Source: Subtercola boreus (GTDB lineage Bacteria; Actinomycetota; Actinomycetes; Actinomycetales; Microbacteriaceae). From it: a stretch of 64,000 nucleotides of DNA. Where the stretch lies: positions 1-64,000 of the forward strand of contig NZ_NBXA01000023.1 in the NCBI RefSeq assembly GCF_003399625.1. Direction: 5' to 3'. The position numbers and the translations under genes are program-made. The notes under the pieces are model-generated. The model did no database searches. It had not been told where the DNA came from and saw only the letters and a list, made by a program, of their open reading frames with translations. Shown here one piece after another: positions 24,569 through 33,896 of the stretch. Position 1 is the first letter of the stretch. The number at the start of each line of letters is the position of its first letter.

Positions 24569-25783
24569 ATGAAGCTGCTCGCCACGGGGCTGCTGGTCAT
24601 CATGGCGATCATCTTCGCGATCTCGTTCGCGCTGCAGGGCCGCTACCCGTGGCTCGAGTATGTGCGGGCGGCCAGCGAGGGCGGCATGGTCGGTGCACTT
24701 GCGGACTGGTTCGCCGTGACCGCTCTGTTCCGGCATCCGCTCGGCCTGAAGGTTCCGCACACGGCGATCATCCCGACCCGCAAGAACGAGATCGGCGAGA
24801 GCCTCGGTGAGTTCGTCGAGCAGAACTTCCTCTCCGAGACGGTGGTGCGCGACAAGCTCGCCTCCGTCGGAGTCTCCCGGGTCGTCGGAACCTGGCTGAT
24901 GAAAGCCGGGAACGCCCGGCGCCTGACGAATGAGGTCTCAGCCGGCCTCACCGGCGCCATGGCGTTCCTCAGCGACGACGACATCCGGGGCGTCATCGAA
25001 GGCCTCGCCCGCACCCACATCGTCGGCCGGGACTGGTCGCCGCAGCTGGGGGTGCTCACCTCGAAGATCGTCGAGTCCGGCCAGCACCATCACGCGGTCG
25101 ACCTGCTGCTCGACAAGGCCGAGGAGTGGATGCTCGCCAATCCCGACTCCTTCGGTGACGCGGTCTCGAAGCGCCTCCCCACCTGGCTCCCGTCGTTCGT
25201 CGACCGGGTGGTGGATGACCGGGTCTCCCGTGAAGCGCTGAAATTCGTGCAGGCGGTGCAGGCCGATCCGAACCACCGCCTGCGGCTCGCGCTCGATGAC
25301 TACCTGAGGAAGCTCGCCGGCGAACTCCAGCACGACCCTGTCATGCGCGCGCGCGTCGAGGGCGTCAAGGAACAGCTGCTCGACGACCCGCGCATCCGCG
25401 AACTCGCCGCTGTCGCCTGGCAGTCGATCAAGGATGCCCTGCTCACCGCTCTCGCCGACCCCGAGTCCGGGCTCCGACTCACGATCGAGCAGACCATCCT
25501 CGACGTGGGCGAGCGACTCGTGACCGACACCGTTCTGGCCGAGAAGGTCGACACGTGGGTCGAGGGCGCCGCCACCCACCTCGTGGCGAGCTACCGGCAC
25601 GACATCGCATCGGTCATCTCGGAGACCGTGCAGGGCTGGGACGGCGAGGAGACCAGCCTGAAGATCGAACTCCAGGTCGGCAAGGACCTGCAGTTCATCC
25701 GCATCAACGGCACGGTCGTCGGCTCGCTCGCGGGCGTGGCGATCTTCACGATCGCGCAGGCCCTCGTCTCCCTCGCGGGCTGA
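24569..25783 (+). CDS. DUF445 family membrane protein
   Basis: A 404-residue protein: an N-terminal membrane segment (about 3-22), the family-defining EGGMVGALADWFAVTALFRHPLGLKVPHTAIIP region (residues about 36-68), long helical repeats, and a C-terminal membrane segment after the NGTVVGSLAG turn. Function unknown. ATG 24569 is the only standard start in frame, yet the 17 codons before it (LVSLTEGDATKLRALRR) read like the usual family N-terminus, so initiation may be further upstream at CTG 24518 or 24527. The frame is the same as that of the helicase and is separated from it only by the helicase TAG. Confidence 0.85.
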   Translation: MKLLATGLLVIMAIIFAISFALQGRYPWLEYVRAASEGGMVGALADWFAVTALFRHPLGLKVPHTAIIPTRKNEIGESLGEFVEQNFLSETVVRDKLASVGVSRVVGTWLMKAGNARRLTNEVSAGLTGAMAFLSDDDIRGVIEGLARTHIVGRDWSPQLGVLTSKIVESGQHHHAVDLLLDKAEEWMLANPDSFGDAVSKRLPTWLPSFVDRVVDDRVSREALKFVQAVQADPNHRLRLALDDYLRKLAGELQHDPVMRARVEGVKEQLLDDPRIRELAAVAWQSIKDALLTALADPESGLRLTIEQTILDVGERLVTDTVLAEKVDTWVEGAATHLVASYRHDIASVISETVQGWDGEETSLKIELQVGKDLQFIRINGTVVGSLAGVAIFTIAQALVSLAG

Positions 25784-25786
25784 GAG

Positions 25787-25826
25787 GCCCCCCGCCCACC
25801 CCGCCAGGCACAGCTAGGCGGGGGGC
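25787..25826. terminator. Bidirectional terminator-like hairpin between convergent genes
   Basis: A perfect 10-bp inverted repeat, GCCCCCCGCC (25787-25796) and GGCGGGGGGC (25817-25826), spans the end of the acyltransferase gene and follows the DUF445 stop. The stem is very GC-rich but lacks T-runs, so it is only terminator-like. Confidence 0.55.
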
Positions 25827-28144
25827 AGCAGGCTCCTCAGCGTCGCCGTGAGGATCGGTTCGAGCATCCGGGCGTACACGGCCGTGAGGTGCAGCACGTC
25901 GCCCCGGATGATCGTGGTGCCGGCGAACGGCGGGCACGAGGTGTTCTCGGCGCAGAACCAGAGCCGCGTGTCGACGACCGACACAGGCTGGGCGCTGGTC
26001 GCCGAGACCTCTGCGGCGGCCTTCTGGGTCACGTTGAGCTGCTTCAGCCAGGTGTTGCTGATCGGCTTGGTGCAGTCGCTCGGGTGGTTGATGCGCGTCG
26101 CGCAGTCGCTGAGCGGGATCGTCGCCGGGGGGCCGGCGAGCATGACGACAGGCACACCGAGCGGCTCGATCTTCGAGAGCGAGTCGGTCACGCCGGCCTG
26201 CAGCGCCTCAAAGCGCTTGTCGTCCCCGGTGATGACCATCGACGACACCTCGCTCTCGGCATCGGTGACGATCACGAGGTCGGGCTTCAGCTGGAGAGTC
26301 TTGTCGATCGACCACGCGCGGTGGTCGTCGCAGACCGCCGGGAATCCGGGAGCGGCCGCACCGTCCTTCGACTGGCCGAGCACCTGCACGTTCGCGAACG
26401 TGCACTCGGAATGGGTCAGCGCCTGCACCCGGTAGCCGAGCGAACCGAGGGCCGGGATGAGGCCCGGCATGTAGCTGATGGCCGCAGAGTCGCCGAGCAG
26501 CACTGCCGTCTTCCCCAGGGAGGCGTCGCCGTAGACGCACTTGGTGACGTTCTCGTCGCTGACGTCGAGGCAGCCGTCCTCCACCCACTGCGGAGCCAGT
26601 GCTCCCAGGTCGAGCTTGTCGAGGCCGGGGGTCAGATCGCTCGGCCAGTCGGCTGTGGTGAGCCCGACGGTGATGGCGTCGGTGAGCACCTTCTGCGCGG
26701 AGCCCACAGAGCTCGCCGTGCCCGCGGCGGGGGCAGCGGCAGCAGCCGCAGCAGCGGCGGCCGTGGATGTCGCGCCCGGCTCGACCGGCAGGGATCCGGG
26801 GTCGACGACCGAAGCGACAGGCAGCGACGCGACCTGCGTGCGCGGGGCGAGCGCGATGACCCCGATGAGCGCGACGGCGACGGTGACTCCGGCCACGGCG
26901 AAGCCGATGCGGATGCGGCGACTCCGTGTGCCCGGGTCGGTTCGACGGTGGTGCCGCGCGCGCGGGTCTGTGTCCCGATGATGCAGCCGGGGTTCGAGCC
27001 AGGAGGAGTGGCGGATCGGGTCTTCGACGAACCGCGTCGTCAGGGCGGCGACGGCCAGTGAGAGCGGCATCGCCGCGAAAAGGTAGACCGGCGACTCCCT
27101 GCCGAACAGCACCCCGAAGAAGATGAAGATCGGCCAGTGCCAGAGGTAGCTCGTGTACGAGATCTTGCCGAGGTAGCGGGCGACCGGGTTGGTGGTGATG
27201 ACCAGGTGGCTGTCGCCGCCCATGCCGGCCACGATGATGAGCACCGTGCTCGCCACCGGGATGAGGCACCAGAAGCCCGGATAGTGGAGGGCCGGTGTGT
27301 AGACGAAGGCGCAGACGAGGATCACGACGAGACCGCCCCAGGCGAGCACAGGCCGGAGCATCGCGGGGATCTTCGACGCCAGCGGAACCGTGAAGCAGAG
27401 CAGTGCGCCGGCGCCCAGCTCCCAGATGCGGGTCAGCGTCGACAGATACGAGACCTGGGGAGCGGCGTCGGCCTGGATGACGCCCCAGGCGAACGAGAGC
27501 AGGCTGACGACGGCGATGCCGAGGATCAACGGGCGGAAGCTCTGGGCGGGCGGGCGCCGCCTGCTGGTTGAGCGCGGCCGCAGTGTCGGGTCGGCTGGCG
27601 CGATCGGCGCGGCTGGCGCGACCCTGCGCCTCCCCGCGGAGCGTGCGCCCGCGCCCACGATGAGCAGGCCCAGCACGATCGCCGGCCAGAAGAGGTAGAA
27701 CTGTTCCTCGACGCTCAACGACCAGAAGTGCAGCAGCGGGCTCTGCGGAAGCGTCGTGGCGAAGTAGTCGGTGCCGGTGAGCGCGAAGTTCCAGTTGCTG
27801 ACCAGCAGCAGCGACCAGAAGGCATCCCAGAGGGTCTGCACCGCTCGCGGGAGGATGAACACGAAGAGCCCGGCGAGGCTCGTGGCGACCAGCACCAGCA
27901 TCGCGCTCGGCATGAGGCGGCGTATGCGGCGCCGGTAGAAGCCGTTCAGAGAGATCGTACCGGTGAGCCGGTACTCCCGCAGCAGGAGCCCCGTGATGAG
28001 GTAGCCCGACAGCACGAAGAAGATGTCGAGGGCGACGAATCCGCCCGTCGGGAACTCGATCAGGTGGGTGAACAGGATGATGACAAGAGCAATGCCCCGG
28101 ATGCCTTCGAGGTCCCCCCGGAATGATGAAGCTTTTTTCGGCAC
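25814..28144 (-). CDS. Acyltransferase-3 (OafA/YrhL-like) fused to a C-terminal SGNH domain
   Basis: A 776-residue membrane O-acyltransferase. The N-terminal acyltransferase-3 domain (about 10-370, roughly ten membrane segments) has the family marks RGDLEGIRGIA, FTHLIEFPTGGFVALDIFF, and LLHFWSLSVEEQFYLFWP. A single segment near 415-435 and an Ala-rich linker lead to an extracellular SGNH esterase-like domain with LLGDSAAISYMP (GDS serine) and a C-terminal GDVLHLT (Asp/His pair). Such proteins O-acetylate surface polysaccharides or peptidoglycan; the acceptor is unknown. The start is GTG behind AGAAGGA. It precedes the secreted SGNH hydrolase gene. Confidence 0.88.
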   Translation of the reverse strand: MPKKASSFRGDLEGIRGIALVIILFTHLIEFPTGGFVALDIFFVLSGYLITGLLLREYRLTGTISLNGFYRRRIRRLMPSAMLVLVATSLAGLFVFILPRAVQTLWDAFWSLLLVSNWNFALTGTDYFATTLPQSPLLHFWSLSVEEQFYLFWPAIVLGLLIVGAGARSAGRRRVAPAAPIAPADPTLRPRSTSRRRPPAQSFRPLILGIAVVSLLSFAWGVIQADAAPQVSYLSTLTRIWELGAGALLCFTVPLASKIPAMLRPVLAWGGLVVILVCAFVYTPALHYPGFWCLIPVASTVLIIVAGMGGDSHLVITTNPVARYLGKISYTSYLWHWPIFIFFGVLFGRESPVYLFAAMPLSLAVAALTTRFVEDPIRHSSWLEPRLHHRDTDPRARHHRRTDPGTRSRRIRIGFAVAGVTVAVALIGVIALAPRTQVASLPVASVVDPGSLPVEPGATSTAAAAAAAAAAPAAGTASSVGSAQKVLTDAITVGLTTADWPSDLTPGLDKLDLGALAPQWVEDGCLDVSDENVTKCVYGDASLGKTAVLLGDSAAISYMPGLIPALGSLGYRVQALTHSECTFANVQVLGQSKDGAAAPGFPAVCDDHRAWSIDKTLQLKPDLVIVTDAESEVSSMVITGDDKRFEALQAGVTDSLSKIEPLGVPVVMLAGPPATIPLSDCATRINHPSDCTKPISNTWLKQLNVTQKAAAEVSATSAQPVSVVDTRLWFCAENTSCPPFAGTTIIRGDVLHLTAVYARMLEPILTATLRSLLPPA

Positions 28145-28271
28145 GCTGGTGAATTCCTTCTCTACCCCCCGGCTGGCAACCTATCCGCGGCGCGTTCCGG
28201 TCCGGTTCCGCGTCACCCGATTGATTCACCCCCGGTCGAGGGTCTCGCCGACGTCCGCGCGAACGGAGGGA

Positions 28272-29564
28272 TCAGCATCCGTCGAACGCGCACTCGAAGG
28301 CATCGGCCACGAGGGCGTACCCGGCCGGTGCAGGGTGGGCGTCGTCGCCGATGATGGCGGGTCGCAACTGGTTCGGCCGGTCGGGATCGCTCAGCAGAGC
28401 ATCCGCGTCCACGACGGTGAACGCCCCCGAGGTGTCACCCCGCAGCCAGTCGTTCCAGCGCACCCGGTTCTCCTCCAGCTGCCCGGTCAGCCCCCGGCCC
28501 GGCTCGGTGAAGGCGAACATCCTCGCCTCCGGCCAGAGCACTTCGGCGCGCGCGAGGCTCGCGAGCCACTCGCCCTTCAGTGCTTCGACATCCGCCCCGC
28601 CCGCGATGTCGTTCGACGCCGCCCAGAGCACGAAGGCATCCGGCTTCAGCCCGGGATAGAGATCCCACTTCGGTGAGTCGGCCGGAAAGTCGGCCGCCCA
28701 GGAGCCCGGTGCCGAGAGGGAGGCTGCGACCGCTCCATTCTGGTCGGCCCAGACCTGGTGCCACGAACTGTTCTCACCGGTGTGCGGATGATCGGCGGCC
28801 CGGGCGTTTGCGCCGGAGTTCAATGAATGCCCGGCCACGACGACGAGTTTCTCCGTGCCGGCGTAGGTGTAGTCCATCCAGATGTCGAGGAACGATCCGC
28901 CCATCTGGTAACTTCCGACCGACTTCTCGGTCGTCACCGCTGCCGCAGAGCTGCTCGGCTGGAGCCAGGACACGTCCCAGCCGATCCCCAGCTCGGTGTC
29001 GGCCGGGGCCGAGAACCCCAGCGAGAGGAAGAGGGGTGCGCCCTTCTCGAAGCCGACGGCATCGGCACCGATCCAGTCGCTGACGAACTCGGCACCGTCG
29101 GTGAGCTTCGTGCCCGCGCTGAAGACGGCGGGGGCAGCGGCGAAGGCGCTCGAATCGCCGGGGATCTGGCCCGAGACGGCACGGCCCACAGCAATCGCGC
29201 TGATGTCGATCGTGCCGGCGAGGGGTCTGTCCTCGATGTAGTTCCAGTTGCGCACGTGCAGGCGCATGCTCGTGACGTCTGCCTGCAGGGTGAACGGGAT
29301 GCGCTGGGTCGCCTCGACCGCGACGCCCGGGCCCCCGGGCAGCACGGCCGCGGCGGTGTGGCCGAACGAGTAGTCCGAGAGCCGATCACCGGCCGGGGCC
29401 GTGGAGCTGCCGTCGGACAGGGCGGGGAGCGGGCCGCTCGGCACCGCCCCGACGGGTGAGAGGTTCGAGACCAGCAGCGCGACCACCAGAACCGCGGCGA
29501 GGCCGGCGACGAGCATGAACACCGTGGAGCCGATGATCAGCAGGGTGGCTGCAGGCCGCTTCAT
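28272..29564 (-). CDS. Secreted or membrane-anchored SGNH/GDSL-type hydrolase
   Basis: A 430-residue protein with one N-terminal hydrophobic segment (about 6-31) serving as signal or anchor. The extracellular part has VVVAGHSLNSGANA (block I variant, GHS instead of GDS), VLWAASNDIAGG (the Asn-containing block III) and a C-terminal DDAHPAPAGYALVADAF (Asp/His block V). The likely reaction is carbohydrate or peptidoglycan ester hydrolysis, in keeping with the neighbouring acyltransferase. The start ATG 29564 is chosen over an upstream in-frame start because TAGGAT lies seven bases before it. Confidence 0.75.
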   Translation of the reverse strand: MKRPAATLLIIGSTVFMLVAGLAAVLVVALLVSNLSPVGAVPSGPLPALSDGSSTAPAGDRLSDYSFGHTAAAVLPGGPGVAVEATQRIPFTLQADVTSMRLHVRNWNYIEDRPLAGTIDISAIAVGRAVSGQIPGDSSAFAAAPAVFSAGTKLTDGAEFVSDWIGADAVGFEKGAPLFLSLGFSAPADTELGIGWDVSWLQPSSSAAAVTTEKSVGSYQMGGSFLDIWMDYTYAGTEKLVVVAGHSLNSGANARAADHPHTGENSSWHQVWADQNGAVAASLSAPGSWAADFPADSPKWDLYPGLKPDAFVLWAASNDIAGGADVEALKGEWLASLARAEVLWPEARMFAFTEPGRGLTGQLEENRVRWNDWLRGDTSGAFTVVDADALLSDPDRPNQLRPAIIGDDAHPAPAGYALVADAFECAFDGC

Positions 29565-29571
29565 ACCGGGA

Positions 29572-29577
29572 ATCCTA
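29572..29577 (-). promoter_or_regulatory. -10 hexamer TAGGAT, leaderless start
   Basis: On the minus strand TAGGAT is followed by TCCCGGT and the ATG of the SGNH hydrolase. Confidence 0.55.
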
Positions 29578-29642
29578 GCCCGCCGCTGCCGCCCGGCCGG
29601 TTCGGTCACCCGCAGGGTGGGGCGGGCGCGGCCGCGGTGCGG

Positions 29643-29698
29643 GTCAGAGCGTGCGGGTCAGAGCGTGCGCGTCAGAGCGTGGGGGTCAGAGCGTGCGG
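29643..29698. repeat. 14-bp tandem repeat, four copies, at the PHP gene end
   Basis: Four 14-bp units of GTCAGAGCGTGCGG (minor variants) run from the intergenic space into the last codons of the PHP gene. On the minus strand each copy carries a CGCACGCTCTGA-like stop, so loss of copies would not remove the stop codon. Confidence 0.85.
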
Positions 29699-30576
29699 GT
29701 CACGGCCCCGTACACCGGCGACCAGCCGGTCGCTCGGTCGATGAGCTGCGAGAGCACCTCGGGGCCCGTCGTGTTCTCCCCCAGGCGGTTGGGTTTGCCC
29801 GCGCCGTGGTAGTCACTCGACCCGGTGATGGCCAGCCCGTACTTCGCCGCGAGTTCGTGCAACCGCTCCTTGCCTTCGTCGGAGTTCTGGCGGTGTTCGA
29901 TCTCGAGGCCGAACAGTCCGGCATCCACCAGCTGGGCGAGCCGGCGTTCGGGGATGACCCGCTCGCGCGGACCGGTGCCGGGGTGGGCGAGCACCGTGAC
30001 TCCCCCGGCGGCGACCACCAGCTCGACCCCGCGGAGGGGTGTCGGCGCGTAGTGCGGCTGGAAGTATCCGGCCCGCCAGTGCAGGATGCCCTGGAACGCC
30101 TCGCTCCTCGTCGGAACGAGGCCCTTGGCCACCAGGGCGTCGGCGATGTGGGGGCGGCCGATGGTCGCGCCGGGCTCCGTCTGCGCAAGCACGTCGTCCC
30201 AGGACAGGTCGTAGTCGGCGGCGATGCGGTCGACGATGGCGTGCGCCCGCTTCAGCCGGGCCTCCCGGATCGTCTCGGTCTCTGCGAGCAGCGCAGGGTC
30301 GGCCGGGTCGAACAGGTACGACAGAAGGTGCACGCTGACGTGGTCGAGGCGCGTGCTGAGCTCCATGCCCGGAATGAGGGTCAGCTCGTGGTCGCGCGCC
30401 GCCTCCGACGCCGACGGCCAGCCCGCCGTGGAGTCGTGGTCGGTCAGGGCGAGCGTTCCGAGCCCCGCCTCGCTGGCCGAGCGCACCACGTTGTAGGGCG
30501 TCTCGGTTCCGTCGGAGGCGCTCGAATGCGTGTGCAGATCGATGGGACCGCGGAACGCTGGAGCAACTTCGGACAT
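29686..30576 (-). CDS. PHP-domain phosphoesterase (nucleoside-3',5'-bisphosphate phosphatase/RNase AM type)
   Basis: A 296-residue PHP-family hydrolase of the YciV/RNase AM type. Metal ligands are visible as DLHTHSSASDG (HxH), LTDHDST, GMELST, IGRPHIADALV, VLAHPG, and SSDYHG near the C-terminus. Relatives remove phosphate from 3'-phosphoadenosine 5'-phosphate or trim RNA 5' ends; which activity this one has cannot be read from sequence. ATG 30576 is chosen as start because TACGAT lies six bases before it. Divergent from the EEP-type gene (66 bp). Confidence 0.87.
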   Translation of the reverse strand: MSEVAPAFRGPIDLHTHSSASDGTETPYNVVRSASEAGLGTLALTDHDSTAGWPSASEAARDHELTLIPGMELSTRLDHVSVHLLSYLFDPADPALLAETETIREARLKRAHAIVDRIAADYDLSWDDVLAQTEPGATIGRPHIADALVAKGLVPTRSEAFQGILHWRAGYFQPHYAPTPLRGVELVVAAGGVTVLAHPGTGPRERVIPERRLAQLVDAGLFGLEIEHRQNSDEGKERLHELAAKYGLAITGSSDYHGAGKPNRLGENTTGPEVLSQLIDRATGWSPVYGAVTRTL

Positions 30577-30582
30577 AACCCC

Positions 30583-30588
30583 ATCGTA
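30583..30588 (-). promoter_or_regulatory. -10 hexamer TACGAT, leaderless start
   Basis: On the minus strand TACGAT is followed by GGGGTT and the ATG of the PHP gene. Confidence 0.55.
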
Positions 30589-30642
30589 GGCTTGCAGGGC
30601 AATGGGGCCTGACCCCTTGCAGAGTGCACCTGGAGCAGACGG

Positions 30643-31641
30643 ATGATCGTTCGAATCGTGTTCGGAGTGGTTGCTGTCGTGACGCTCGCCGTTCTCGCCG
30701 TGCTCTCGTGGCCACAGGGCTTCGGCCTCGAACACTCGATCGTCATCGCCCAGGTCGTGGCCTTCCGGCCCGCGCTCGCCGCCGCCGCGGTGGTGCTGGC
30801 CGTGCTGTTGCTGGCCGGGATGCTCGTGGCCCGTCGAACCCGGGGCCTGTTCGGCTTTCTCACCGTAGTGCTGCTGCTGTTCGCCGGGGGCCAGGCCGCG
30901 GTTCTCGCGACGCGCGGCTGGGTGCCGGACGCCGGCCATGCCGGCGCATCCGAGACCGCGACCGATGACGACATCGTCGTGCTCTCGTGGAACACGCTCG
31001 GCGGGGCCGCCGATGCCGCATCGATCGCGGGACTCGCCCTTCGTCTCGGAGCCGACGTCGTCACGCTGCCGGAGACACCCGAGAGCACTGCGGCCGAGGT
31101 CGCCGCCCTGATGACCGCCGGCGGGAAACCGGTCTGGGCGCACACCTCCAGCCACGGGGACTACCTCAGCCTGTCGACGTCGATCCTCGTCTCGACAGCC
31201 CTCGGCGAGTACGCGGTCACCGACACGTTCGGCGACACCGGCACGCTGCCGAGCATCGTGGTCTCCCCCGTCAGCGGCGACGGACCGACACTCGCCGCCG
31301 TGCATCCGGTCGCACCGACGCCCGACGACCTCGAGGGCTGGCGGGCCGACCTCGACTGGGTGGACCGGCTCTGCGGATCGCCGAATCTGATCGTCGCCGG
31401 CGACTTCAACTCCACGCTCGACCACCTCACCGGCATCGGCGACTGCCGGGATGCGGCGCTCACGGCCGGCACCGCCGCCCTCGGCACCTGGCCGACCTGG
31501 CTGCCGGCACTCGTGGGCACGCCCATCGACCACGTTCTCACCACGGGCGGCTGGCGGGTCGTCTCGGCCGAGGTCATCCAGAGCGAAGACGCAGCCGGCA
31601 GCGACCATCGGCCCACCACGGCGACACTTGCGCGAGAATAG
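30643..31641 (+). CDS. Membrane-bound endonuclease/exonuclease/phosphatase (EEP) family protein
   Basis: A 332-residue protein with three N-terminal membrane segments (about 3-20, 37-62, 68-92) and a C-terminal EEP hydrolase domain facing outward. Catalytic motifs: VLSWNTLGG (Asn), TLPETPES (Glu), VAGDFNSTLDHL (Asp/Asn) and GSDHRPT (Asp-His). The substrate may be a phospholipid, nucleic acid or phosphate ester; sequence does not decide. The start is ATG with GGAG nine bases upstream. The aminopeptidase P gene follows after four bases, so the two form an operon. Confidence 0.85.
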   Translation: MIVRIVFGVVAVVTLAVLAVLSWPQGFGLEHSIVIAQVVAFRPALAAAAVVLAVLLLAGMLVARRTRGLFGFLTVVLLLFAGGQAAVLATRGWVPDAGHAGASETATDDDIVVLSWNTLGGAADAASIAGLALRLGADVVTLPETPESTAAEVAALMTAGGKPVWAHTSSHGDYLSLSTSILVSTALGEYAVTDTFGDTGTLPSIVVSPVSGDGPTLAAVHPVAPTPDDLEGWRADLDWVDRLCGSPNLIVAGDFNSTLDHLTGIGDCRDAALTAGTAALGTWPTWLPALVGTPIDHVLTTGGWRVVSAEVIQSEDAAGSDHRPTTATLARE

Positions 31642-31645
31642 GGGC

Positions 31646-33205
31646 ATGGCTGAACAGACCGACACCGCCCCCCGCGCCACCTCGAACCGATCCACGACTC
31701 CCGGCTCCGACACCTTCAAGCGCTACATCGGCAGCGAGTGGGCGGAGCGCACCGACATCCTCCCGGCGTCGCGTGAGGAGGCCCCGTTCGCAGCCGCCCG
31801 GCGCGCCAGGCTCTCGGCCGCCTACCCGGGAAAGCGCCTCGTGATCCCGGCAGGCCGGCTGAAGCAGCGCTCGAATGACACCGACTTCCCGTTCCGCGCG
31901 AACACGGCCTTCACCTACCTCACCGGCTGGGGCAGCGACTCCGAGCCGGGTTCGGTGCTCGTGCTGGAGCCGGCCGATGGCGGTGGCCACGAAGCATCCC
32001 TCTACTTCCGCGAGCGGGCGGGGCGCGACTCCGACGAGTTCTACGCGAACCCCGAGATCGGCGAGTTCTGGATCGGGCCGCGCCCCTCCCTCGCCCAGGT
32101 GGCGAGCGATCTGGGGCTCGAGACCCTGGGCATCGCCGGGCTCGACGCAGTGGTCGCGTCGAGCGATGAGAACACGCTCGTGCTGCGGGACGCCGATCCG
32201 GAGCTCACGCTCCTGCTCGACATCGCCGTGGAACAGGCCACCACCGGGCAGGCCACCACCGGGCAGCAGGACGAAGCGGCCCTGCCGGCGATCACCTCCT
32301 CACCCCGGGCGGAGGAGGCCGACACTGCTTCGGGCTCGGAGTCGCTCGAACAGAAGCTCTCCGAGATGCGCCTGGTCAAAGACGAGTACGAGATCGCCCA
32401 GATGCGTCTCGCCGTCGCGGCGACGGCCCGCGGTTTCGACGACATCATCGCCGACCTGCCGCGGATCACCTCGCACGAACGCGGCGAGCGCCTCGTCGAG
32501 GGCGTGTTCAACGGGCGCGCCCGGGCCGACGGCAACGCGGTGGGCTACGACACCATCGCCGCCTCCGGCCCGCACGCCTGCATCCTGCACTGGACGCGGA
32601 ACGATGGGCCCGTCGTTCCCGGCGACCTGATCCTGATCGACGCGGGCGTCGAGCTCGACAGCTACTACACGGCCGACATCACGCGGACGCTCCCTGTCGA
32701 CGGCCGGTTCGGTGACGAGCAGCGGATGATCTACGAAGCTGTTCGCGAGGCGGCCGACGCCGCGTTCGCCATCGTGCGTCCGGGCATCCGGTTCCGGGAG
32801 ATCCACGCCACCGCCATGGGCGTCATCGCGCAGAAGACCGCGGAGTGGGGCCTGCTGCCGGTCACCGCCGAAGAGGCGATCGAACCGGAGAACCAGCAGC
32901 ACCGGCGTTACATGGTTCACGGCACGAGCCACCACCTGGGCCTCGATGTGCACGACTGCGCGAAGGCGCGCCGCGAGATGTACCTCGACGGGGTGCTCGA
33001 GGCGGGCATGGTGTTCACGATCGAGCCCGGGCTGTACTTCCAGCCCGACGACCTCACGGTGCCGGAGTCGTTCCGAGGCATCGGGGTGCGGATCGAGGAC
33101 GACATCCTCGTGACCGCGACCGGCGCCGAGAACCTCTCGGCGGCCATCCCGCGGACGGCTGACGAGGTCGAGGCCTGGATCGCCGCAGCCGCCTCGAAGA
33201 GGTAG
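31646..33205 (+). CDS. pepP: Xaa-Pro aminopeptidase (aminopeptidase P)
   Basis: A 519-residue M24B metallopeptidase releasing the N-terminal residue from Xaa-Pro peptides. The N-terminal domain (about 45-215) is creatinase-like (FPFRANTAFTYLTGW). Metal ligands in the pita-bread domain: LIDAGVELDSYYTADITRT (two Asp), HGTSHHLGLDVHD (His), TIEPGLYF (Glu) and GIGVRIEDD (Glu). A low-complexity insert with a duplicated ATTGQ (32237-32266) separates the domains. GAGAAT six bases before the ATG resembles a -10 with one mismatch. It lies four bases behind the EEP-type gene. Confidence 0.92.
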   Translation: MAEQTDTAPRATSNRSTTPGSDTFKRYIGSEWAERTDILPASREEAPFAAARRARLSAAYPGKRLVIPAGRLKQRSNDTDFPFRANTAFTYLTGWGSDSEPGSVLVLEPADGGGHEASLYFRERAGRDSDEFYANPEIGEFWIGPRPSLAQVASDLGLETLGIAGLDAVVASSDENTLVLRDADPELTLLLDIAVEQATTGQATTGQQDEAALPAITSSPRAEEADTASGSESLEQKLSEMRLVKDEYEIAQMRLAVAATARGFDDIIADLPRITSHERGERLVEGVFNGRARADGNAVGYDTIAASGPHACILHWTRNDGPVVPGDLILIDAGVELDSYYTADITRTLPVDGRFGDEQRMIYEAVREAADAAFAIVRPGIRFREIHATAMGVIAQKTAEWGLLPVTAEEAIEPENQQHRRYMVHGTSHHLGLDVHDCAKARREMYLDGVLEAGMVFTIEPGLYFQPDDLTVPESFRGIGVRIEDDILVTATGAENLSAAIPRTADEVEAWIAAAASKR

Positions 33206-33235
33206 GCACAGCTAAGAAGAGGTAGGCACAGCTAA
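33196..33235. repeat. Exact 20-bp tandem duplication spanning two stop codons
   Basis: GAAGAGGTAGGCACAGCTAA occurs twice without a gap. The first copy contains the pepP stop TAG, the second the stop of the convergent stress-protein gene. It is a recent-looking duplication, since both copies are identical. Confidence 0.9.
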
Positions 33236-33822
33236 GCGGTGGGCTGCTCCGACGTCGGCTCGGCGGCGGCGGGGGGCGGGTCGGAAGGGTGCGCGGCAGC
33301 GGGCGGCGGGGTGAACGCCGGCTGGCCCCAAGCCTGGCCGGGGCTGACGATGTTGCGGGCCCGGTTCGCCACGTCGGAGTCGGCCACCACGTCGTAACGC
33401 GAAGCGATCACCTGCATGGTCGAGGTGTAGTCGCGGCGGCGGCGGGTTAGGGTGTACGACACGATGCGGAACAGCATGCCGAACCCGGCGCCGATCAGCA
33501 CGGCCGCGCCGAGGAACGGCAGCGACGACGCCGCGGGCTGGAAGATGATGAGCAGCAACCCGAGGAACAGCCCGAGCCACGCTCCGCTCACGGCGCCTGC
33601 GGCAGCCGCCCGGCCATAGCTCAGCTTTCCCGTGACATTCTCGACGCTCTTCAGCTCGCTGCCGACGATCGAGAGCTGCGCCACGGGGAAGTCCTCGCGG
33701 GCGAGGAGATCCACGGCCTGCTGCGCCTCCTCGTAGGTCTCGTACGTCGCAATGACGTCTCCCCGCGGGATGCGCGGTGACAGGGGGTTCGATCGGCCGG
33801 GGCGTGAGAGTGGGTTGGTCAC
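33232..33822 (-). CDS. General stress protein (YflT/GSP17M-like domain)
   Basis: A 196-residue protein with the N-terminal GSP17M/YflT-like domain (IATYETYEEAQQAVDLLA, then FPVAQLSIVGSELKSVENV), two adjoining membrane helices (GAVSGAWLGLFLGLLLIIF and LPFLGAAVLIGAGFGMLF) and a Pro/Ala-rich tail. Its biochemical role is unknown. The start at GTG 33822 is preferred because GAGAAT lies seven bases upstream; ATG 33831 directly follows GGGAGA with no spacing. It converges with pepP and is divergent from the MgtE_N/CBS gene. Confidence 0.8.
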   Translation of the reverse strand: MTNPLSRPGRSNPLSPRIPRGDVIATYETYEEAQQAVDLLAREDFPVAQLSIVGSELKSVENVTGKLSYGRAAAAGAVSGAWLGLFLGLLLIIFQPAASSLPFLGAAVLIGAGFGMLFRIVSYTLTRRRRDYTSTMQVIASRYDVVADSDVANRARNIVSPGQAWGQPAFTPPPAAAHPSDPPPAAAEPTSEQPTA

Positions 33823-33896
33823 GGCATCCATTCTCCCACGCCCGCCCCTCGCGGCAGCTGTGCGCACGGCTACCCGCCCCGCCCAGCCCGACGGTC

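Noticed and set aside
22298-24760. An 820-codon open frame opposite the DEAD-box helicase
   Set aside because: It is the complement of conserved helicase codons; composition is Ala/Gly/Val/Arg biased with no recognisable domain.
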